A stretch of DNA of 64,000 nt from Pseudomonadota bacterium (GTDB lineage Bacteria; Desulfobacterota; Desulfobacteria; Desulfobacterales; Desulfobacteraceae): the NCBI GenBank assembly GCA_018821535.1, contig JAHJLV010000017.1, positions 1 to 64,000 on the forward strand, in the 5' to 3' direction. The position numbers and the translations under genes are program-made. The notes below the pieces were generated by a model. That model ran no database searches and was not told where the DNA came from. It saw only the letters and a program-made list of their open reading frames with translations. This document shows positions 52,945 through 62,553 of this stretch, piece by piece; the first letter of the stretch is position 1, and every line of letters starts with the position of its first letter.

Positions 52945-55224
52945 ATGATTGATTTTCTTTTTCACAGTATCAAAGGCAAGCTTCTTCTATCCTTTTTGAT
53001 CCTTTTGGGCATGGCGTTTTTTTTTCAATTTTCATATATAGCACCCACCCTCCAGGAACAAAAAATCGAAGAAATAAAAAAAACGCAAGACGGCTTTGCC
53101 AAATTTCTATCAGGCGAAATAAATTCTCGATTGGAAAATGCTGCAAAAGAGCTTGAGCAAATGGCTTCTATCCAAAGTATAGTTTCTCTTGACAGAGCGC
53201 TTATGGACCAAGCTATTAATGATATAAACAGTTCCAATCATTTTTTTAATTATTATTTTGTGATGGATAAGGACGGCAGGTGGTTATCCTACCCCACACA
53301 TCCCGAACTTGTCGGAGAAAAAATTCCTTTGGAAAACATGGATTGGGTGTCTGAAACCTTTGAATCCGGGCAGACGGTTTTTCTGGATGTTGTTAAATCA
53401 AAACTGGGGACTCTTGTCAGCGGATTTTCAACACCGATAAGAGATGCAGATGGAAAAATCATTGCACTGCTTCGGGGTGTGTTTGTTCTTTCTAAACATA
53501 ATATTCTTGTGAAATCAGTTGAGGGAATCAAAAAGATAAAGGGGTACAATGCCTATCTGGTTTCTTCCAATGGCTGGCTTATCGCTCACAGCAATGAAAA
53601 ATTGAATTACGATAAATATAATTCATACAGCATGATGGGTTATGAACCTGTGATAAACGCATTAAAAGGGCAAACAGGGAATGTCAATTACACCTATGAA
53701 AAAGATGCGTGGTTAGCCACTTTTTACCCCATTCCTGCAACGAACTGGGGATTAATCGTTCAGCAGCCGCTTGAAAATATTATGCTGACAGCCCAAACAG
53801 AATCAAGGTTCATTATTTTCATTATCGTTAGCTGCTTATGCATCGGGCTCTTTATCGCTGCGGTGATTGTCCAGAAAGCATTCAACCCCTTGTTCAAACT
53901 GGTTAAGGATATCCAGTCCGGCAGCATGGATAATATTTCAAATTATCCCAAAGACGAAATCGGCCAATTGGCTTTTCAATACAGCAAACTATACACGGAT
54001 TTATATGCATCAAATAAAATCATTCTTCAGTCGGAGAACAAATTCCGGACACTTTTTGATAATGCCGGTGATGCCATATATATCCACGATTTTGAAGGCA
54101 ACATACTTAAAGCCAACCAGAAAGCGATTGAGTCTTCCGGATACAAACAGGATGAGCTACTGAATATGAATATTATGGATATTAATTCTTCTGACTCATC
54201 CAGGCAGGTTCTGTCTTATATAGAAAAAATCAAATCCGGTGAAAAATTGATTTTTGAATCCATGCACAAAACCAGAACAGGCAATATGGTTCCGGTCGAG
54301 ATCAGCAGCAGAACAATTGACTATGACCATCGAAAAGCCATTTTGATTATTGTTCGGGATTTGACAGAAAGAAAAAAAACAAGTGAACTGCTGATACAGA
54401 ATGAAAAGATGCTTTCTCTTGGCGGGTTAGCTGCCGGGATGGCGCATGAGATCAACAATCCTCTTGCAGGCATTATACAAAGCGCCGAAGTTCTGGCAAA
54501 TCGCCTGGGCAGCGGCAAACGCCTTCCTTCGAATGAACAGGCAGCCCTGGATGCCGGAATTTCAATGGAAGCGCTTCAAAAATATATGATTATCCGGGAT
54601 ATTCCGTTGATGATCAATGCCATAACAGCATCCGGCCTGAGAATGGCTTCGATTGTAAAAAACATGCTGAGTTTTGCAAGAAAGAGTGATCATTCTTTTT
54701 CAACACATGATCCTGTTCATCTTATGGACAGTGTATTAAAACTTGCCACCGCAGATTTTGACCTGAAAAAGCATTATGATTTTAAATCCATCGCGCTTCA
54801 AAAAGAATACCAGGATAATTTGCCGCTGATTATTTGTGACGGGAATAAGATTCAACAGGTTTTATTGAATATTCTGGGAAATGGTGCGTATGCCATGTTT
54901 GAAAAAAGAAAAACAAAAAAGAATTATAAGCCAGAATTCATCCTGAGGATTTCCATGGAAACCGATGCCATGCTGCAAATAGAAATTAAAGACAACGGGC
55001 CTGGCATGGATGAAAAAACAAAGAAAAAAATATTTGACCCTTTTTATACAACAAAACCCGCTGGCATTGGTACGGGCCTTGGACTCTCGGTGTCATATTT
55101 TATTATCACAGAAGATCATGGCGGAACAATTGAAGTCGCATCCCAGCCAGACAAAGGAACTTCTTTTATAATACGAATACCGGCTAAACCGGCAGAAAAT
55201 ATAAAAACCGATTCCCGCCCTTGA
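52945..55224 (+). CDS. Cache-PAS sensor histidine kinase
   Basis: A 759-residue membrane kinase. TM1 (residues 12-32) and TM2 (about 292-312) flank a double-Cache periplasmic sensor (YYFVMDKDGRWLSYPTHPEL, PIPATNWGLIVQQPLENI). A short HAMP-like segment, a PAS domain (FRTLFDNAGDAIYIHDFEGN) and HisKA with GMAHEINNPLAGIIQSAE follow, then HATPase_c (NILGNGAYAM, DNGPGMDE, GIGTGLGLSVSYFI). There is no attached receiver and no adjacent response regulator, so it is an orphan kinase. Start ATG 52945 has only a GGA-type ribosome site. Confidence 0.9.
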   Translation: MIDFLFHSIKGKLLLSFLILLGMAFFFQFSYIAPTLQEQKIEEIKKTQDGFAKFLSGEINSRLENAAKELEQMASIQSIVSLDRALMDQAINDINSSNHFFNYYFVMDKDGRWLSYPTHPELVGEKIPLENMDWVSETFESGQTVFLDVVKSKLGTLVSGFSTPIRDADGKIIALLRGVFVLSKHNILVKSVEGIKKIKGYNAYLVSSNGWLIAHSNEKLNYDKYNSYSMMGYEPVINALKGQTGNVNYTYEKDAWLATFYPIPATNWGLIVQQPLENIMLTAQTESRFIIFIIVSCLCIGLFIAAVIVQKAFNPLFKLVKDIQSGSMDNISNYPKDEIGQLAFQYSKLYTDLYASNKIILQSENKFRTLFDNAGDAIYIHDFEGNILKANQKAIESSGYKQDELLNMNIMDINSSDSSRQVLSYIEKIKSGEKLIFESMHKTRTGNMVPVEISSRTIDYDHRKAILIIVRDLTERKKTSELLIQNEKMLSLGGLAAGMAHEINNPLAGIIQSAEVLANRLGSGKRLPSNEQAALDAGISMEALQKYMIIRDIPLMINAITASGLRMASIVKNMLSFARKSDHSFSTHDPVHLMDSVLKLATADFDLKKHYDFKSIALQKEYQDNLPLIICDGNKIQQVLLNILGNGAYAMFEKRKTKKNYKPEFILRISMETDAMLQIEIKDNGPGMDEKTKKKIFDPFYTTKPAGIGTGLGLSVSYFIITEDHGGTIEVASQPDKGTSFIIRIPAKPAENIKTDSRP

Positions 55225-55410
55225 GCTTGATTCTTCAAATGTGCATGAATTGCTCAAACTTCGGTCATATGTGGACAAAGGCTAAAGATGATCGAATCTA
55301 CTGAATTTTAAATCCAGTGATGTCGAATCATTCACCCTCCTACACCCCTGCGGATCAACAGGATGGGAATTATCCGTGAACCCTAAACCCAAATTTATAA
55401 AGGAGGCCCA

Positions 55411-55716
55411 ATGAAAATTTCAACCTGGCTGGATACCAAAGTCAAAGAAAAAATCGATGTGTCACAAATTAAATTACCGGATGATATTTCATATGATAAT
55501 GATCCGGATGAAATTCTTTTTTTTGAAGAGTATAAGCCTTGCGGATACTTTTGTGCTGAAAATCATCCCTTTTCCACGGTCGAAAGGTTCGGACGCTGGT
55601 ATTACAGCCGGGGTCAGGACAAAAAGGCCGGCATTCATTCATCAGAAATGAAATGGCATCTGTTTACAAAGGATAAAGATCTGGCACTTGAGACAGCCAA
55701 GGCACACATGGGATAG
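55411..55716 (+). CDS. Small protein of unknown function
   Basis: A 101-residue soluble protein with no family that I recognise. It has no signal peptide or TM helix. Two cysteines lie in [13 protein letters not shown], and aromatic residues are frequent ([17 protein letters not shown]). An excellent ribosome site, AAAGGAGG, precedes ATG 55411, and a terminator follows, so it is very likely a real, separately expressed gene. The CGYFC pair could bind a metal or form a disulfide. Confidence 0.7.
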   Translation: MKISTWLDTKVKEKIDVSQIKLPDDISYDNDPDEILFFEEYKPCGYFCAENHPFSTVERFGRWYYSRGQDKKAGIHSSEMKWHLFTKDKDLALETAKAHMG

Positions 55717-55741
55717 AAAATGTATCGGCATATCAGATCAA

Positions 55742-55783
55742 AAAAGCCCTTGAGAAATTTTCCCAAGAGCCTTTATTTTTTTA
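55742..55783 (+). terminator. Hairpin terminator after the small protein gene
   Basis: AAAGCCCTTGAGAAA pairs with TTTCCCAAGAGCCTTT with two mismatches, followed by a run of seven Ts. It sits directly at the 3' end of the convergent tRNA gene and may serve both. Confidence 0.75.
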
Positions 55784-55860
<77 letters not shown>

Positions 55861-55944
55861 AGACAGAAATGATCTTTTACCAAATTGATAAAAAATTGTC
55901 CATAAAAAAATTAGAAAATTGTTTTTTTCGGTTAAATATATCGT

Positions 55945-55973
55945 TTTCATCCCGAATATGATAATGGTATACT
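55945..55973 (+). promoter_or_regulatory. Possible promoter of rpoH
   Basis: TATACT (55968-55973) preceded by TGG and, 17 bases upstream, the weak -35 TTTCAT. ATG 56018 is 44 bases downstream. Confidence 0.35.
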
Positions 55974-56017
55974 AATTTTTTATCAAAAAAAATCAAGATA
56001 TAGCCAAGGTATATTTA

Positions 56018-56971
56018 ATGTCAAAAGAAGCCAATATAAAACAGAATACAAAATTAACGAAAAAAGATTTTCTTATTGATAGATCAAAAATCAAACCTGC
56101 AAATTCAAAAGCACTGGTAAAATCTGATCCCATTCAAAGCTATCTGAATGAAATCAGCAGATACAAGCTTCTCACAAGAGAGCAGGAAGTTGAGCTGGGC
56201 ACCCGCATACAGGAAACCGGCGATCAGGAAGCTGCATACATCATGACAACATCCAATCTGCGGCTTGTGGTAAAGATTGCGCTTGAATTCCAAAGAATCT
56301 GGATGCAGAATCTGCTGGACCTGATCCAGGAAGGGAATATCGGCCTGGTCCAGGCAGTTAAAAAATTTGATCCCTATAAAAATGTAAAATTTTCATATTA
56401 TGCCTCTTTCTGGATCAAAGCCTATATTCTAAAATTCATCATGGATAACTGGCGGATGGTTAAAATCGGCACCACCCAGGGCCAGCGCAAATTGTTTTTC
56501 CGGTTGAAAAAAGAAAAAAAGCTGCTGATCGAACAGGGCTTTGACCCGAAACCAAAGCTCCTATCACAACGGCTGGGTGTATCGGAAAAAGAAATCATTG
56601 ATATGGATCAACGGCTGGACAACTGGGATTTAAGCCTTGATGAACCTTTAAAGAATGATTCCAATACTGAACGCATTGAATTCATCAATGTGGATGCCTC
56701 TTCTTCTGAGGACCGTCTGGCCAAAAAGGAAATTGAGGACATTCTTCATGTCAAGGTTAAAAAATTTAAAAAAACCTTAAACGACAGGGAGCTGGATATT
56801 TTTGACCGCAGAATTTTTTCCGACAATCCGAAGACGCTTCAGGAAATCGGAGAAGAATACGCCATATCCCGTGAACGGGTCAGACAGATTGAAAATAATA
56901 TTATAAAAAAGATGAAAGCGTATTTCAAAAAAGATATGCCGGACTTTGACATGTATGATCACGACCAGTAA
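56018..56971 (+). CDS. rpoH: RNA polymerase sigma-32 factor (RpoH)
   Basis: A 317-residue sigma-70-family protein. Region 1.2/2 begins at DPIQSYLNEISRYKLLT; region 2 contains NLRLVVKIALEF, DLIQEGNIGLVQAVKKFDP and YYASFWIKAYILKFIMDN. The RpoH hallmark QRKLFFRLKK follows, and region 4 has TLQEIGEEYAISRERVRQIE. It directs RNA polymerase to heat-shock promoters. AAGGT precedes ATG 56018. It has an N-terminal extension of about 35 residues compared with E. coli RpoH. The TPR lipoprotein gene follows after 39 bases. Confidence 0.9.
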   Translation: MSKEANIKQNTKLTKKDFLIDRSKIKPANSKALVKSDPIQSYLNEISRYKLLTREQEVELGTRIQETGDQEAAYIMTTSNLRLVVKIALEFQRIWMQNLLDLIQEGNIGLVQAVKKFDPYKNVKFSYYASFWIKAYILKFIMDNWRMVKIGTTQGQRKLFFRLKKEKKLLIEQGFDPKPKLLSQRLGVSEKEIIDMDQRLDNWDLSLDEPLKNDSNTERIEFINVDASSSEDRLAKKEIEDILHVKVKKFKKTLNDRELDIFDRRIFSDNPKTLQEIGEEYAISRERVRQIENNIIKKMKAYFKKDMPDFDMYDHDQ

Positions 56972-57010
56972 ATATCACCATATTGCCACCTAACCTCAGG
57001 GAAATCAACC

Positions 57011-58765
57011 ATGAACAAATGTCTGATCTGTATTTTTCTTATGTGTATTTTTATGACAGCTGCCACCGGGTGTACGGGTCTTTCACCCCGGACATCCCAT
57101 GAGGATTCCCTGACAGGCAGAGCAGAAAAACCCATAAAAAAGATTCAGCAGGAAGATCTGTCTGCTGCATATTATTATCTGGAATCCAGAATTCATATCA
57201 AGAACCGCAAATACAGCAAAGCGATTATCTCCCTCGAAAAAGCGCTTGCCAAAGATCCTGATTCATTTATTCTGGTTCAGAATCTGATTCAGTTACATGT
57301 AAAAACAGGCAATGAGGCCATGGCAATTTCACTTGTGGAAGAACTTGCCCGGAAACACCCGGATAATGTTGATGGTCTGCTCATGCTGATTCAACTAAAA
57401 AAAGACACTATCGAAGAGAAAAAGCTGATATCCATTTTAAACCGGATACTGATTCTTGATCCAAAAAACAAGTCAACATTTCTGCGGCTGGGGAAGATAT
57501 ACCTGGATAAAGAAGATGATGCCCAGGCAAAAGACCTGTTCAATAAAATGGTTGAACAGTTCCCGGACTATTATGTTGCATGGTATTATCAGGGTCAGGT
57601 ATATATGAAAGAAAAAAAATACACCCTGGCTGAAAAAAGCTTTTTAAAAAGCATTGAACTTGAACCGGATCTGATTGAACCCCGTCTGCAGCTCATTCAA
57701 ATTTATGAGATCAAAAACTCAAAAGAAGAAAAAAAGAAAATAATGGATACCTATAATGATATCCTGAAAATTGAGCCTGAAAATTACCAGGCCCGTTTAG
57801 GAAAAGCCCTGTATTATTATAAAAACAATGAAAAACAAAAAGCGGACAAAGCATTTGAAGCGCTTGCACAGCATGTGGACAGCGATTCCCGGCTGATCAT
57901 GGCAGCCTTTGATGAATACATCTCGGAAAAGAAAAACAATGATGCCGTTATTATTTTTACACAACTGCTCAAATCAGACCCTGACAATGCCACTTTAAAT
58001 TTTTTTACTGCCATGGCGTATGAATCGGTGGAAAATCCTGAAAAAGCAATTTCACATTATTTTAAAATTCCGCCGGACCATTCCCAATATAAATCCAGTC
58101 TGCTGAAAATTGCATATTTATATAAAGACTTGAAGCAGAACCGTAAGGCAACTGCCTTTCTTGAAGAAAAACACCGGCAGCACCCGGAAGATATTGATAT
58201 CATATCCTATCTTGCATCTTTTTACGAATCTGATTTAAAATATGAAAAAGCCATTGATTTTCTGGAAAAAAAGCTTGAGGATCACCCGGAAAACACATCC
58301 CTGCTGTTTAAACTGGGTGCGGTACTGGATAAGGCCGGATACAAAGATCAATCTCTGGATACCATGAATAAAATTCTTCAGATAGATCCGGAAGATGCCA
58401 GTGCCCTGAATTATCTCGGATATTCCTATGCTGACAGCGGGATTAAACTGGATGAGGCACTGGCCATGCTTCAAAAGGCCAATGAAATCAGGCCGGACGA
58501 CGGATATATCATTGACAGTCTGGGCTGGGTCCACTTTAAACGGGGAGAATATGACAAGGCCATTGAATACCTGGAAAAAGCCGCAGAATTGACTTCCTAT
58601 GAAACTGTCATTGCTGATCACCTGGGCGATGCCTATTTAAAGGCAGATATGCCGGAAAAAGCCAGGCAGGCATATGAAAAGTCCATATCCAATGCCACAC
58701 AAGAAGATAAGGAAAAAGTCCGGGAGGTCACAAAAAAACTTGAGGCCATAAAAAACAGAAAATGA
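57011..58765 (+). CDS. TPR-repeat lipoprotein
   Basis: A 584-residue exported lipoprotein. The signal peptide ends in a lipobox, TAATGC, with Cys21 as acylation site. About a dozen TPR repeats fill residues 50-575; clear ones are YYLESRIHIKNRKYSKAIIS, AWYYQGQVYMKEKKYTLAE, ALNYLGYSYADSGIKLDEA and IIDSLGWVHFKRGEYDKAI. It is probably a scaffold at the outer membrane for envelope or secretion functions, as with other large TPR lipoproteins. It overlaps the next lipoprotein gene by four bases (ATGA), so the two probably act together. Confidence 0.88.
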   Translation: MNKCLICIFLMCIFMTAATGCTGLSPRTSHEDSLTGRAEKPIKKIQQEDLSAAYYYLESRIHIKNRKYSKAIISLEKALAKDPDSFILVQNLIQLHVKTGNEAMAISLVEELARKHPDNVDGLLMLIQLKKDTIEEKKLISILNRILILDPKNKSTFLRLGKIYLDKEDDAQAKDLFNKMVEQFPDYYVAWYYQGQVYMKEKKYTLAEKSFLKSIELEPDLIEPRLQLIQIYEIKNSKEEKKKIMDTYNDILKIEPENYQARLGKALYYYKNNEKQKADKAFEALAQHVDSDSRLIMAAFDEYISEKKNNDAVIIFTQLLKSDPDNATLNFFTAMAYESVENPEKAISHYFKIPPDHSQYKSSLLKIAYLYKDLKQNRKATAFLEEKHRQHPEDIDIISYLASFYESDLKYEKAIDFLEKKLEDHPENTSLLFKLGAVLDKAGYKDQSLDTMNKILQIDPEDASALNYLGYSYADSGIKLDEALAMLQKANEIRPDDGYIIDSLGWVHFKRGEYDKAIEYLEKAAELTSYETVIADHLGDAYLKADMPEKARQAYEKSISNATQEDKEKVREVTKKLEAIKNRK

Positions 58766-59526
58766 ACTGTAAACGCTCCATACGCTATTTTACCCTGACA
58801 CTGATTCTTGTTTTTGGCATCACAGGATGTGCCTCACACAGGCCTGTCACAGATCCTGCCCTTGACAGACAGGCCTTTGCACGGGGTGTGGATGCCGCAT
58901 CCTGCAATCAGGATATTTCATCCAGCAAAGGAAGCGGGTGGGCCATTCTCCAGACTCCTGAAAAAACAGAAAAGTACAGATTTGCATGGGCAGTTGTCCA
59001 CCCGAACGCTATCCGCATGACCTTTTTTTCATCCGGCTTGCCGATAGAGACAATTCTGATGTTCAAAGATGTCATCACCTTTTTGTCCCACACCGGCCGG
59101 CATGACAGATATTCATACTATTCCCTGGACCCGGATATGGAAAGATTTATCCAGGTCCCGGTAAAAATGTCAGAAATTATCCTGATTCTTCTGGGCCGGA
59201 CACCCATAAAAAGTTTTGACGATGCCTATTATACATCGACAGATGAAACACGCCCGGCTGTTACGCTCAAAAATATCAGTGAAAACCATACACAATATTT
59301 ACAGTTTGACTCCAAAGGACATCTCAAGAGCCTGACAGTGACAGATTTTTTGAAAAATACAGTTTACAGCCTGACGGTAAATCAATACAAAACCTTTGAT
59401 GACAGGCAGATTCCGGCTCAGATCATCATTGCGGATGCTTTCCAGCGAAAATTGACGCTGGATATAACTGATTTCAAAGTAAATCCTGAAATAAAAGAAA
59501 CGGTTTTCAAGTTGACAGGACTTTGA
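58762..59526 (+). CDS. Lipoprotein, DUF4292/LolB-like fold
   Basis: A 254-residue lipoprotein with lipobox GITGC (Cys23). The mature part is rich in beta strands (WAILQTPEKTEKYRFAWAVV, IRMTFFSSGLPIETILMF, LKSLTVTDFLKNTVYSLTV, LTLDITDFKVNPEI), a pattern like LolA/LolB-fold proteins grouped as DUF4292. Such proteins carry or shield lipid-like molecules at the outer membrane. The overlap with the TPR lipoprotein gene suggests a joint envelope role. The assignment to DUF4292 is from memory of the fold pattern. Confidence 0.65.
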   Translation: MNCKRSIRYFTLTLILVFGITGCASHRPVTDPALDRQAFARGVDAASCNQDISSSKGSGWAILQTPEKTEKYRFAWAVVHPNAIRMTFFSSGLPIETILMFKDVITFLSHTGRHDRYSYYSLDPDMERFIQVPVKMSEIILILLGRTPIKSFDDAYYTSTDETRPAVTLKNISENHTQYLQFDSKGHLKSLTVTDFLKNTVYSLTVNQYKTFDDRQIPAQIIIADAFQRKLTLDITDFKVNPEIKETVFKLTGL

Positions 59527-59586
59527 TAATGACCATTATGAATGATGTATTTTTCAACCATAATTTCCCAAAGGAGATGATATAAA

Positions 59587-60465
59587 ATGATTCACAGTAA
59601 TGTAGACAGCGCCAAAAAACCCCAGGGCTGCCCTTCACAGAACAAAGGACAGGACATGGCCGCAAAACAGAAAAAAGAAGAAGAGGCCATCAAAAATTCA
59701 CTTTCTAAAATAAAACATAAAATTTTTGTTTTAAGCGGCAAAGGCGGCGTAGGCAAAAGCAGTGTATCGGCCAATCTTGCTGCCAGCCTTTCCAAACAGG
59801 GGTATAAAACAGGGCTGATGGATGTTGACGTTCATGGGCCGTCCATTGCCCAGATGCTGGGCTTAACTGAACTTCTGGATATCAGTGCCAACCAGATGCT
59901 GCTGCCAAAACAGGTCGCTGAAAACCTGAAGGTTGTTTCTGTACAGGCGCTTATGCAGGATAAAGACCAGGCTATTATCTGGAGAGGCCCGGCCAAAACC
60001 GGCATGATCCGCCAGTTTGTCAGTTCAGTAGACTGGGGGGAACTTGATTTTTTGATTATTGATGCCCCTCCGGGAACCGGTGATGAACCCCTGACAGTTG
60101 TTCAAACCATCCCCGAAGCTTTGGGCGTAATTGTAACAACCCCCCAGGAAGTGGCGCTGGCTGATATTCGAAAATCCATCTCCTTTTGCAAAACCGTCCG
60201 GTTGAAAACACTGGGAATTGTGGAAAACATGGCAGGGTTCAGTTGTCCCCACTGCCATCAGCATATTGACCTGTTCAGCTCCGGTGGCGGAGAAAAAACA
60301 GCAAAAGCCAGCGGACTTGAGTTTTTAGGATCGCTTCCCTTTGAAACCAAAGTGGTTGCTTCCGGGGACAGCGGCACGCCAATGATGTTTAACAATGAAG
60401 ACACCGCCTTTACACGGGCCTTTGATACCATTGTCCAGAATATTTTAAAGCAGATCAAATTATAA
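59587..60465 (+). CDS. mrp: Mrp/NBP35-type P-loop ATPase, iron-sulfur carrier
   Basis: A 292-residue protein. The deviant Walker A SGKGGVGKSSVSANLA lies near residue 53, followed by DVDVHGPSIAQMLG, WRGPAKTGMIRQF, IDAPPGTGDEPLT and TTPQEVALADIRKS, and the CPHC pair that binds a bridging [4Fe-4S] cluster. The N-terminal extension of about 45 residues has one cysteine (PQGCPS). It assembles or transfers iron-sulfur clusters in the cytoplasm. AAAGGAG lies nine to ten bases before ATG 59587. The dGTPase-like gene follows after two bases. Confidence 0.92.
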   Translation: MIHSNVDSAKKPQGCPSQNKGQDMAAKQKKEEEAIKNSLSKIKHKIFVLSGKGGVGKSSVSANLAASLSKQGYKTGLMDVDVHGPSIAQMLGLTELLDISANQMLLPKQVAENLKVVSVQALMQDKDQAIIWRGPAKTGMIRQFVSSVDWGELDFLIIDAPPGTGDEPLTVVQTIPEALGVIVTTPQEVALADIRKSISFCKTVRLKTLGIVENMAGFSCPHCHQHIDLFSSGGGEKTAKASGLEFLGSLPFETKVVASGDSGTPMMFNNEDTAFTRAFDTIVQNILKQIKL

Positions 60466-60467
60466 GA

Positions 60468-61637
60468 TTGAACCCTACCTTTAAAAAAGCCGGAGAACTC
60501 AAAGATTTTCTGAATCTCAGAGAAAAGAAAAATCTTTCTTCTCTGGCTTGCTTCAGTACCAGCGCTGTCCGCCGCCGCTTCGAAAAATTCAGGGAAAATG
60601 ACTACCGCCAGGATTTCAGTGCGGATGCAGACCGGATTTTAAATTCCATGGCATTTACCCGATATATTGATAAAACCCAGGTTTTTTCTTTGATCAACAA
60701 TGATCATCTCACCCACAGGGTCATCCATGTCCAGCTTGTATCCAGAATTGCCAGAACCATTGGCCGGTATCTGGGCTTGAACGAGGATCTTATTGAAGCC
60801 GCAAGTCTGGGTCATGATATCGGTCATCCGCCGTTCGGGCACGATGGCGAAAGATTTCTTTCCAGACTGACCCAGAAACACGGGGCCGGTTTTTTTCACC
60901 ATAACCTGCAGAGCATACAGTTTCTGGACAAGATCGAAAAAAAAGGCAACGGCTGGAACCTGACGCTTCAGACCATGGATGCCATTATCTGCCATAACGG
61001 GGAAGCACACTCAGAAAAGCTTGTTCCCCGGAAAGACCGTTCTTTTGAGGAGTTTGATGCCATTTTGTCACAAATGCAGCAGTCAAACGCCTGCGATGCC
61101 ATTCCCATGACCATGGAAGGCTGCGTGGTGAGAATGGCAGACACCATCAGTTATATCGGGCGGGATCTTGAAGATGCTATCCGGCTGAACCTTGTGGACC
61201 GGAAAAACATCCCAAAGGAATGCAAACGTATTCTCGGCGAAACAAACGGAACAATTGTCTTCAGCCTGGTTACCGACCTGATTTCCAACAGTCTTGATCA
61301 GCCCTTCATCGGTTTTTCACCGGAAGTGTCCCAGGCACTCAAAACCCTTAAGGCATTCAATTATAAATATATATATAAAAATCCTTTAATAAAAAAACAT
61401 CTGTCTTCCATAGAGGATATTTTTAAATATCTGTTTGAAATACAGTTGGAAGATCTTGAAAAAGAAAACACCCGATCTGTTATTTTCACCGATTTTTTAA
61501 ACGGCATGACACCTGAATATCGCAATACCCATTCAAATGCCCAGATCGTCAGGGATAATATCTCCGGAATGACCGATTCCTATTTTATCCGGATGGCGCC
61601 GGACCGGCTTAAACCGGATGCCATTGAAAATGTTTGA
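60468..61637 (+). CDS. dGTP triphosphohydrolase-like HD-domain protein
   Basis: A 389-residue HD protein. The N-terminal LACFSTSAVRRRFEKF matches the dGTPase start, and the metal site is seen as LTHRVIHVQLVSRIAR (first His), LGHDIGHPPFGHDGER (HD) and the later ADTISYIGRDLEDA (Asp). Length and motifs fit deoxyguanosinetriphosphate triphosphohydrolase-like proteins, which split dNTPs to nucleoside and triphosphate. The apparent start is TTG 60468 without a clear ribosome site; coupling to mrp, whose stop is two bases upstream, is likely. It overlaps the UPF0280 gene at its end. Confidence 0.85.
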   Translation: MNPTFKKAGELKDFLNLREKKNLSSLACFSTSAVRRRFEKFRENDYRQDFSADADRILNSMAFTRYIDKTQVFSLINNDHLTHRVIHVQLVSRIARTIGRYLGLNEDLIEAASLGHDIGHPPFGHDGERFLSRLTQKHGAGFFHHNLQSIQFLDKIEKKGNGWNLTLQTMDAIICHNGEAHSEKLVPRKDRSFEEFDAILSQMQQSNACDAIPMTMEGCVVRMADTISYIGRDLEDAIRLNLVDRKNIPKECKRILGETNGTIVFSLVTDLISNSLDQPFIGFSPEVSQALKTLKAFNYKYIYKNPLIKKHLSSIEDIFKYLFEIQLEDLEKENTRSVIFTDFLNGMTPEYRNTHSNAQIVRDNISGMTDSYFIRMAPDRLKPDAIENV

Positions 61638-62358
61638 CAACAGGCTATACCGGAAACAGCACCATAAAAAAGGACTGGTTTCCTTTGATATAACAGTTAA
61701 GGAAACCAATCTGAACATACAGGCCCGGTCTGATCTGTCCCGAATCGCCATTAAATCCGTTCTGGAATGCAGAAATTATATAGAAAATTATATTGACCTG
61801 TATCCGGAATTTGCCACTTCTTTAAAACCCTTGAACCCGTCCGGAATACTTCCACCTGTTATCCGGGAAATGATCCAGGCCGGCATAAAAGCAAATGTCG
61901 GCCCCATGGCTTCAGTGGCAGGAATCATTGCCCAGACTGCAGGCAGATCCCTGCTGGAATTCTCATCGGAAATCGTGGTGGAAAACGGTGGTGATATCTT
62001 CATCAAATCAGACACCGACACCCTGTTCGGCATCTATGCACAGAATTCACCCTTTTTCATGACCACCGGTATTCAGGTGAAAAAACAAAGCGCCCCCTAT
62101 GGCATCTGTACGTCTTCAGGGACTTTGGGTCATTCCAGAAGCTTTGGCACAGCCGATGCCGCAACGGTTCTGGCAGACTCATGTCCTCTTGCAGATGCGG
62201 TTGCAACAGCCCTTGGAAACAGAATTTTATCCCCTGCCGATATCAAACCGGCCATAGACTGGGGAAAATCCATTGATGGTGTTCAGGGTATGGTGATCAT
62301 TCAAGGCAAGCATATCGGCCTTTGGGGCAACCTGGAACTTGTCAGGCTGGATGGTTAA
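61630..62358 (+). CDS. UPF0280 family protein (ApbE-like fold)
   Basis: A 242-residue protein. MFDNRLYRKQHHKKGLVSFDI is close to the usual start of UPF0280 proteins; later conserved stretches are GPMASVAGIIAQTAG, EIVVENGGDIFI and CTSSGTLGHSRSFGTADAATVLA. The fold is related to ApbE flavin transferases, but the biological reaction is not established to my knowledge. ATG 61630 is preferred to one four codons earlier on family grounds. It overlaps the dGTPase-like gene by eight bases. Confidence 0.8.
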   Translation: MFDNRLYRKQHHKKGLVSFDITVKETNLNIQARSDLSRIAIKSVLECRNYIENYIDLYPEFATSLKPLNPSGILPPVIREMIQAGIKANVGPMASVAGIIAQTAGRSLLEFSSEIVVENGGDIFIKSDTDTLFGIYAQNSPFFMTTGIQVKKQSAPYGICTSSGTLGHSRSFGTADAATVLADSCPLADAVATALGNRILSPADIKPAIDWGKSIDGVQGMVIIQGKHIGLWGNLELVRLDG

Positions 62359-62553
62359 CCGATTCAGTTATAACGCCCCCGCATGCTGCAAATGTCAAGA
62401 ATAAGGGATTAAATATTGATTTTATTTTTAGGGTTGATTAATAAATAATAACTTGCTTTATGTCAATAAAAGCAAAGATAAAAGGAATGTTAAATGGAGA
62501 ATGATCGCTCTTAACCTTTTTAAACAGTTAAATGTTAATCCTTAGGATGTAAA

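Noticed and set aside
62359..62553. Possible small gene between UPF0280 and the phosphoesterase
   Set aside because: No frame of useful length with a ribosome site is present; the region is AT-rich promoter-like DNA.
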